A stretch of DNA of 64,000 bases, taken from positions 1,302,001 through 1,366,000 of the forward strand of contig JAGYVD010000006.1 of the NCBI GenBank assembly GCA_021209875.1, read 5' to 3'. Numbering within the stretch: the stretch's first letter is position 1; each line of letters starts with the position of its first letter. The notes under the pieces were generated by a model. The model did no database searches, was not told where the DNA came from, and saw only the letters and a program-made list of their open reading frames with translations. Below, piece after piece: positions 58,358 through 64,000 of this stretch. Source of the stretch: Rosellinia necatrix. Taxonomy: Eukaryota; Ascomycota; Sordariomycetes; Xylariales; Xylariaceae. A program made the translations under genes and the position numbers.

Positions 58358-60382
58358 ATGGCGTCCCGTAAACTGAATGTCCTCGTGTACAACGGCACGG
58401 GGACTACGGTCGAGTCCGTCAAGCATGCAATCTACTCGCTACGACGTATATTGTCACCAAATTACGCCGTCATCCCCGTGACGGACACTGTCCTGCTGAA
58501 AGAGCCGTGGGCCCCGTCATGTGCACTCCTAGTTTTCCCTGGGGGCGCTGATCTCGGCTATTGCCGCGTCTTGAATGGTGAGGGAAACTCCATCATTTCC
58601 CAGTATGTGCGCCGTGGCGGGAAATATTTCGGGTTTTGCGCCGGTGCCTATTACGGATGCAAGAGGTGCGAGTTCGAGGTTGGAAACAGGCCTATGGAAG
58701 TTATTGGGTCTAGAGAACTTGGCTTCTTTCCCGGTACCTGTCGAGGCGGCGCCTTCAAGGGCTTCCAGTACAACAGCGAGAGCGGGGCTAGGGCGGTGCG
58801 GATCAACGTCAGGAAGACCGCATTCAAGGGCGCCGGCCTGGTGCCCGAGGTCATCACGGCGTATTACAATGGGGGTGGCGCCTTTGTCGATATGAACGAC
58901 CCAAACAAGGATGTGGAGATCCTAGCTAGCTATGAGGATAAGCTTGATATTGATGGGGGCACGGACAATGCCGCCGTGGTGTATTGCAGAGTTGGCCAGG
59001 GTGCTGCTATCCTCACTGGCCCTCACCCGGAATTCGCCTCAGTCAATCTCAGCCCTCATCGCGACATTGACGGCTACGACGAACTGATCACTTCCCTCCA
59101 GGCCGGTGACAGCGACCGAGTAAGCTTCCTGAAGGCTTGCCTCACAAAACTCGGCCTGGAAGTAAGCCAGGAGTCATCAGGTGTGCCTTCCCTGTCCCGT
59201 CTTCATTTGTCCTCCATCGTCAGCAGCAATGTCGATGATTTGTTATGTTTGTTGGAGGAGATCATCAGCAAGGAGGATGGAGAAGAATACATAAAGGCAG
59301 AACACGATACGTTTCATCTAGAGAAGCCTGAGACTCGGTGGTCCATGAACCAATTAGAAGACACACTCCCTCACAATGACTCTGCGGGCGAGCTTACCAC
59401 TCCATCTAGTGCGACGAACGAAGCTTTGATTGATTATACCACGATTATCAAGCACATTGTCACCCATCAAAATGCGTGGCCAGAGGCGAAGGCTACCCCT
59501 TACTTCAACCATCATGCGTTTTACTCGAGTCTTCGAGACTATCGTCAGACAGACACGGAGGCGGAGACCTGGGGGGATTACATGATGTACGGCGAGGTGG
59601 TGACGAGCACCAACACCATCCTCGAGAAGAACTTCAAGCTCCTCTCCAAGCTCCCCTCCGGATTTACCGTCACGGCCACCACCCAGGTGGCAGGACGGGG
59701 CCGCGGCACCAACGTCTGGGTGTCGCCCCCGGGATGCCTCATCATGTCGACGGTGATCAACCACCCGGGGCACCTGTCCGCGAGCCGGCCGATCGTGTTC
59801 ATCCAGTACCTGGCGGCGATCGCGACGGTGCAGGCGATCAAGACGTACGACCGGGGCTACGACGAGCTGCCGGTGAAGATGAAGTGGCCGAACGACATCT
59901 ACGCGCGCGACCCGCGCAACCCGGCGTCGTACGTCAAGATCTGCGGGATCCTGGCCAACTGCGCCTACTCGGCGGGGGCGTACCAGATCGTGCTGGGCAT
60001 CGGCGTGAACACGACCAACGGGCGGCCGACGACGTCCCTCGACGCCCTGCTGCCGCCGCACCTGGCGCCCTTCCGCATCGAGCGCCTCACCGCCCGCATC
60101 CTGACGCGCCTCGAGGCCCTGTACAAGGCCTTCCTGCGCGCCGGCTTCGCCGGCCCCCTCGAGCGCGCCTACTACGAGCACTGGCTGCACGCCCGGCAGG
60201 TCGTCACCCTCGAGGCCGAGGGCGGCGTCCGCGCCCGCATCGTCGGCGTCACCGCCGACTGGGGCATGCTCAAGGCCGAGGAGCTCGGCAGGGACGACAA
60301 GCCGACCGGCAAGATGTGGGCTCTGCAGAGCGACGAGAACAGCTTCGACTTCTTCAGGGGCTTGGTGAAGCGGAAGATATGA
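58358..60382 (+). CDS. BPL1: biotin--protein ligase
   Basis: Attaches biotin to apo-carboxylases (acetyl-CoA and pyruvate carboxylase) through biotinyl-AMP. It is a single exon of 674 residues. The frame opens at a TTG, but the first ATG (58358, CAGCCATGG) is the better start. The N-terminal ~270 residues are the eukaryotic BPL_N, glutaminase-like domain, with LLVFPGGADLGYCRVLNGEG and RGGKYFGFCAGAYYGC (Cys94 at the nucleophile-like elbow). A linker with weaker conservation follows (about 270-390). The catalytic LplA-like domain has the biotinyl-AMP loop GRGRGTNVW (446 onward), KWPNDIYA with Lys509 as the expected adenylation lysine, and ILANCAYSAGAYQIVLGIGVN. The C-terminal SH3-like BPL_C domain follows (ARQVVTLEAEGGVRARIVGV). 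The last ~800 nt are sharply GC-richer than the start of the gene, with a wobble switch near 60037. Confidence 0.97.
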   Translation: MASRKLNVLVYNGTGTTVESVKHAIYSLRRILSPNYAVIPVTDTVLLKEPWAPSCALLVFPGGADLGYCRVLNGEGNSIISQYVRRGGKYFGFCAGAYYGCKRCEFEVGNRPMEVIGSRELGFFPGTCRGGAFKGFQYNSESGARAVRINVRKTAFKGAGLVPEVITAYYNGGGAFVDMNDPNKDVEILASYEDKLDIDGGTDNAAVVYCRVGQGAAILTGPHPEFASVNLSPHRDIDGYDELITSLQAGDSDRVSFLKACLTKLGLEVSQESSGVPSLSRLHLSSIVSSNVDDLLCLLEEIISKEDGEEYIKAEHDTFHLEKPETRWSMNQLEDTLPHNDSAGELTTPSSATNEALIDYTTIIKHIVTHQNAWPEAKATPYFNHHAFYSSLRDYRQTDTEAETWGDYMMYGEVVTSTNTILEKNFKLLSKLPSGFTVTATTQVAGRGRGTNVWVSPPGCLIMSTVINHPGHLSASRPIVFIQYLAAIATVQAIKTYDRGYDELPVKMKWPNDIYARDPRNPASYVKICGILANCAYSAGAYQIVLGIGVNTTNGRPTTSLDALLPPHLAPFRIERLTARILTRLEALYKAFLRAGFAGPLERAYYEHWLHARQVVTLEAEGGVRARIVGVTADWGMLKAEELGRDDKPTGKMWALQSDENSFDFFRGLVKRKI

Positions 60383-61683
60383 TGCGCGAAATGCAAAAGC
60401 ACCTTCCGCAGGAAAAGAAGAAAAGGCATGAAATGGGTGGCTTGGTTACGGGCAACCGGAAAATTAGGTGGTTTTGCGGGATTGTCAATATCCTTTGTCG
60501 TTCAACGGTTGATACCGGAGTCTCTGCGGGCTGTGAGCGCTTTCCTCTGGCTCTACCCCTTTACTCGACACTCATGATAGCTACGCTGGGTAGATATGGT
60601 CGGCAGTGCTTCTTTCGGCATTACGCCAGAATGAGAGTTCTATAGAGTATTAGATCTTAGACCGAGGGTAAATAAATAAAAAAGAGCGGAACTATGTGGC
60701 ATAGTAACCTTGTGGCAATAAGAACATACTGCTCAATACTGCGGTGCAGCATCACGGGATCCATATAGCCTTGCAACGGAATGAGACTGCAATTATCTCG
60801 AATTTTTAAGTAGGTATCGCGTTAGATGTATTTTTTTAGGGTAGGCCTCGTATGTGTATATAGTCTCTGGTTTATGTATTGGAGCCTACTGAGGCATCAG
60901 GTAACCATCACTCTAGCAACTACTAGAGCCGAGTGGCACTGCAGCTAATGAGCCGGCAAAGAAAACCACCTAGGCTGCTAGCGACCACGCTCGAGATTGG
61001 AGATTAGCAATATTCTTCAACATGGAGGTATTCAAGGGTTTCGTAGACATGTGCGCTTTATAGGACAGACTGCGCTTCATACACGGACATATAGTGTTAG
61101 TGATACTCATGCAGAGTGGTGCATAATCAAAACACACGAGATTCAAGAGCTTAGTGAATGTCAGTATATGGAGCACAGGGAGCTTTATAAACACGACAGC
61201 ACAGCATCATTGCCTAGTTCCTATGATCGAACATATTATATTCTAGTTAGTCTCTAGTGTGGCCGCATATTCGAAATAATCTCGGGCTTTTAGGTATGCC
61301 AACAGTGATGGATAGGGGGCTGGAGGGGTGAAATATTTTGGGCACTGAGTTTGCACTAGCTTTGCCGTAACAGGCGCTGGCGTTAAATAGATTTCGCAAA
61401 GTAGTTTATACAGTGTCTATAGTGATACAATGGGCAACCGTTTATCTATGCCGTGGCTAGATACCCCTAACCCCAGCAGCAAATGGAAACACCGAGGAAC
61501 GCCGAACCATGCAACAGTCGAGTGAAGATGCTTATCCCAGCAGTCGAATCCGAACTCCCAGAGCGCCCCCGTAACTGGCAGCAATAGGCCTGAAAAGATA
61601 AGATGTCGTCGGTCTTCGATAGCCGGGGGAATCAGAGCCGCTCTCGCTCTTTTCTTGTTTTTTTTTTTCCCCTCTATTTCCCA
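60383..61683. other. convergent 3' spacer, BPL1 and PAM16
   Basis: No gene is recognised. Composition is AT-richer than the flanking genes, and short frames carry no known motif. Confidence 0.6.
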
Positions 61684-62203
61684 CTACCGGTCCTTATACA
61701 CTTTCGGCTTGAAGCCTTCTTTAATCTCGGCCTCCTGCGCCGCTTTTTCCACGGCGGGTCGTACTTCGGCTTCTATGCGCTCCCTCGCCCTCAGGATTTT
61801 GCTCTGCAGGTAGAAGCTGCCGCCCTTCTGTGGATCGTTCGCGTCGAACAGCTTCTTGAACCGGTCCATGATCTCCTCCATGTTCGTCTGGGCGCCCTGT
61901 GGCGGCTTGACGTTGAGGATCTTGCAGGCCTCGTCGAGAGACATGGTACTGATGCCGCCCCGCGTGGGGGCATTAGGGTTTATCTTGGCTTGCGCTCGCG
62001 CGTAATTCGACGACGCCTGGGCCTGTTTGTAGGCCTCGGTGAGTGCGCGGCCGAGGACTCGGCTGCCGGTCACTACTATTTGCGTTATGATCCGATGCGC
62101 CTGTTGACCTGGTCAGTCTCGGATGCCGGCCGCTCGGGAGTGCGACTTTTTGGAGGGTCTTGGCAGAAGCTGATGGAAGAAGACGGGGAGAGGGACTCAC
62201 CAT
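61684..62203 (-). CDS. PAM16: import-motor subunit Pam16/Tim16
   Basis: A J-like protein of the TIM23 presequence-translocase motor that binds Pam18 and restrains its stimulation of mtHsp70 at the matrix face of the inner membrane. Exons are 62203-62201 and 62100-61684, giving 139 residues. The first coding exon is only the ATG, and the 100-nt intron begins immediately after it (ATG then GTGAGT, with a CTGAC branch and CAG). The second exon starts AHRIITQIVVTGSRVLGRAL, the conserved hydrophobic Pam16 start, then AYKQAQASS. The J-like domain runs from about residue 52 with SLDEACKILNVKPP, FKKLFDANDPQKGGSFYLQS and KILRARERIEAE, and lacks the HPD tripeptide of true J proteins, as expected. Divergent from YIP1, with about 1.6 kb between starts. 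Confidence 0.96.
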
Positions 62204-63791
62204 ATCTCCTATGTGGTTGGTGCCCTTGTATGGAATTAAGGAAATTATAGGCCCAGGCTGCCGGGGTTAGCGTTTGCGCGAAACGAAAGTGAAGAGTGGT
62301 GCCGGTGTATGGAGCCAGAAAGAGACGTCGCAACTAAAAATTGTCTGAGCCAGTTTCTCAATTCATTGACGAGTTCACGCCAGCCAAAAGCTTATCGAAG
62401 GTCAGTCTGATGGATGGACCTGCGAAAGCTTATCTTATCTATCCTAGATACCTACCTAGGTAGGTACCTAGGTTCTTCCCTAGCCTCCACAGCTACATAT
62501 AGCCCATGAAAACCAGCCCATGAATGCTATTGATTAGGACAGAGGTTATTGGACTAAAAGAGGAAATTTGGATACATTATATATCAAAGTAAGTGCCCAG
62601 TATTCTCTGGGTAAAATATGGCATGCTATGTTCAGTGTTGGAGGCATCTACATCACGGAAATACCCAATATAAGTGAAGTCCTACCTAGGATAACGTAAC
62701 TCTGCTAGCTCTAAGTACCTTTACGGAAGCTGTTGGTGACTACAAAGAAATCAAGTCTCAAACAGGAGACCAACCATTTTCGTATCGGAATCATGCCCTT
62801 ATGTTCTATAGGAAGATACCAAGGCGGGTAGTTGTTCAGAGCTCAAAGCATCCATGAACGATAAATTTCACTCAATTGCACGTGTACTCACTCTATCCCT
62901 TCTACAACAAGATATTTAGGCCTGGAGTAGGTTGTTTGAGTCCAACGTACCTATATCTAAAGTTGATAGGCATATTTGTGCTCTAGCCATCCATTTGTCA
63001 GATTTCGGGAGAGCCAGCTCTCTATCTTCCCCTCCGGCACCAAATTTGCCAAGGCCGCATGCTTTTACAACTTCGTTATTAGCTGGGGAACTGGTAGGTA
63101 ATACAAGATAGCTTTACTAACAATCTGCTACTATATTTACACGATTTTCTGTTAGTACGTGTGGGGTCTTTTGAACTAACAAGGGTATTGGTGCCCAGGT
63201 GCCCCCTTCAGCATCTGGGCCTCGGGGGATAAATATTCATCCAAGGCCCCCTTTGCTTTCCAGTTCACAGAGGTAGATAATGCCTAGAGAGAAACTGCGG
63301 TCACGTGATTGGAGAAAGACAACTTTCTACCCTTCAAATGTGGCACACAATTGCTTACCTAAGGAGGTAGGTATTTATGTACCTTTAAAAGGCAAGCCAC
63401 ACACTAGTTAAGCCACATCCACATCTCTACAAGCATCCGCCCCATGCAGGGGAAGCTCCAACGATTTGCACACACATATTCATCATTGCCTGGCTCGGGC
63501 GCCACAGCCGGTGAAGACACATCGAGAGATTAGATAGGTAGGTATAATATCTACCTAGCTCACCAGCCCGTTCGCCTGCCCAGGGATTCCCGCCACTGTC
63601 GACTAAACCCCCGCTACCTACCGCATCCGAGCACCCTCCCACCTAGCCATCATCTCGATTCTACGCCCATTCAAGCGTTGGGTCGGCTTGTCGCGTCTCC
63701 ATCCACCCACTACTCGACCTCGCAGCCGGACTCTCGACCCTGACTACCGACATCAGGCCTGGCAAGGCAACCCCGGAACCGGCCACGAACG
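62204..63791. other. divergent promoter region PAM16 / YIP1
   Basis: No gene is recognised. It contains a palindromic TACCTACCTAGGTAGGTACC-type element near 62449-62472, more GGTAGGTA words near 63365 and 63535-63560, and C-rich leader DNA before YIP1. Confidence 0.6.
62449..62472. repeat. long TACCTA/TAGGTA palindrome
   Basis: Successive CCTAGG-centred dyads give a nearly perfect palindrome of about 24 bp, the clearest example of the spacer motif seen across the window. Confidence 0.8.
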
Positions 63792-64000
63792 ATGTCGCAG
63801 CAATACTACGGAGCACCCCCCGCAAACCAGTATGGCGGCGGTGCTCCCGCCCAAAACCTGCAGTTCTACCCATCGACATACTCCGCTGGGGTTCCGCCGC
63901 AAGGAGCAGGCACACAATCGTACGGATACGGCGCACCACCACCGGGTCCTGGCAGCTATGGGGGCTTCGGAGGCGCGCCAGCCGTGAGCGGGCGCATGGG
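63792..64000 (+). CDS. YIP1: Yip1-family Golgi/ER protein, N-terminus only
   Basis: Yip1 proteins bind Ypt/Rab GTPases and act in ER-to-Golgi vesicle formation. Only the first 69 codons are in the window; the gene runs off the right edge. The visible part, MSQQYYGAPPANQYGGGAPA then QNLQFYPSTYSAGV and GGFGGAPAVSGRMG, is the Gln/Pro/Gly/Tyr-rich cytosolic start usual for filamentous-fungal Yip1. The multi-pass Yip1 domain would follow outside the window. The ATG has a purine at -3 (ACGATGT). Divergent from PAM16. Confidence 0.85.
   Translation, partial: MSQQYYGAPPANQYGGGAPAQNLQFYPSTYSAGVPPQGAGTQSYGYGAPPPGPGSYGGFGGAPAVSGRM

Noticed and set aside
59354..60645. Long frames overlapping BPL1 in other frames (278 and 389 codons)
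   Set aside because: Composition artefacts of the GC-rich BPL1 3' half; BPL1 motifs are continuous in one frame.
1..64000. CRISPR arrays, bacterial operons, plasmid or phage genes
   Set aside because: The DNA is eukaryotic (spliced genes, large spacers); no spacer-repeat arrays of that type occur.

Overview
The window looks like nuclear DNA of a filamentous ascomycete (Pezizomycotina), most likely a Sordariomycete. The basis is short spliceosomal introns (46 to 298 nt) with GT..CTRAC..AG signals, a HET-domain gene, a VosA-type velvet gene, Blm10, Mgm101, Coa4 and an N-terminally extended fungal biotin ligase, plus intergenic spacers full of TACCTACC/GGTAGGTA palindromes. The class is inferred from protein wording and sequence texture, not from a search.

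Layout: 1-2160 holds no recognisable gene. At 2161-3575 (-) is GPI18/PIG-V, a GPI-anchor mannosyltransferase. At 6805-8703 (+) is a conserved-looking fungal protein of unknown function. At 9985-11983 (+) is a five-exon MFS transporter with a 15-nt microexon. 12.0-16.2 kb is a repeat-rich spacer. 16186-22200 (+) is the proteasome activator Blm10/PA200. It converges with a metaxin/FAX-type GST-fold protein (22797-23926, -), which is divergent from a hotdog-fold thioesterase (25265-25795, +).

From about 25.8 to 54.1 kb the window is gene-poor. About 28 kb carries only three genes I can support: a VosA-like velvet regulator (36449-38180, +, four exons rebuilt), a HET-domain protein (45278-47323, -) and a GFA/CENP-V zinc protein (49149-49926, +, three exons). 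The sampled spacer is near 45% GC with no clear coding remnant.

From 54.1 kb to the end the region is gene-dense: a REEP/DP1-family ER-shaping protein, the mitochondrial recombinase MGM101, the tiny twin-CX9C assembly factor COA4 (85 aa in four small exons), biotin protein ligase BPL1, the import-motor subunit PAM16 (intron directly after the ATG) and the start of YIP1, cut by the window edge. Three of these act in mitochondria, and BPL1 activates carboxylases including mitochondrial ones.

The most unusual signal is compositional. In several GC-rich genes (thioesterase, MFS, BPL1, more weakly HET and FAX) the wobble base changes abruptly from mostly G to mostly C in mid-gene. This inversion of strand asymmetry is not explained by the protein. 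Other points of note are the microexon, a Blm10 C-terminus ending YFA instead of the canonical YYA, and a GPI18 intron with no frame-compatible GT donor.
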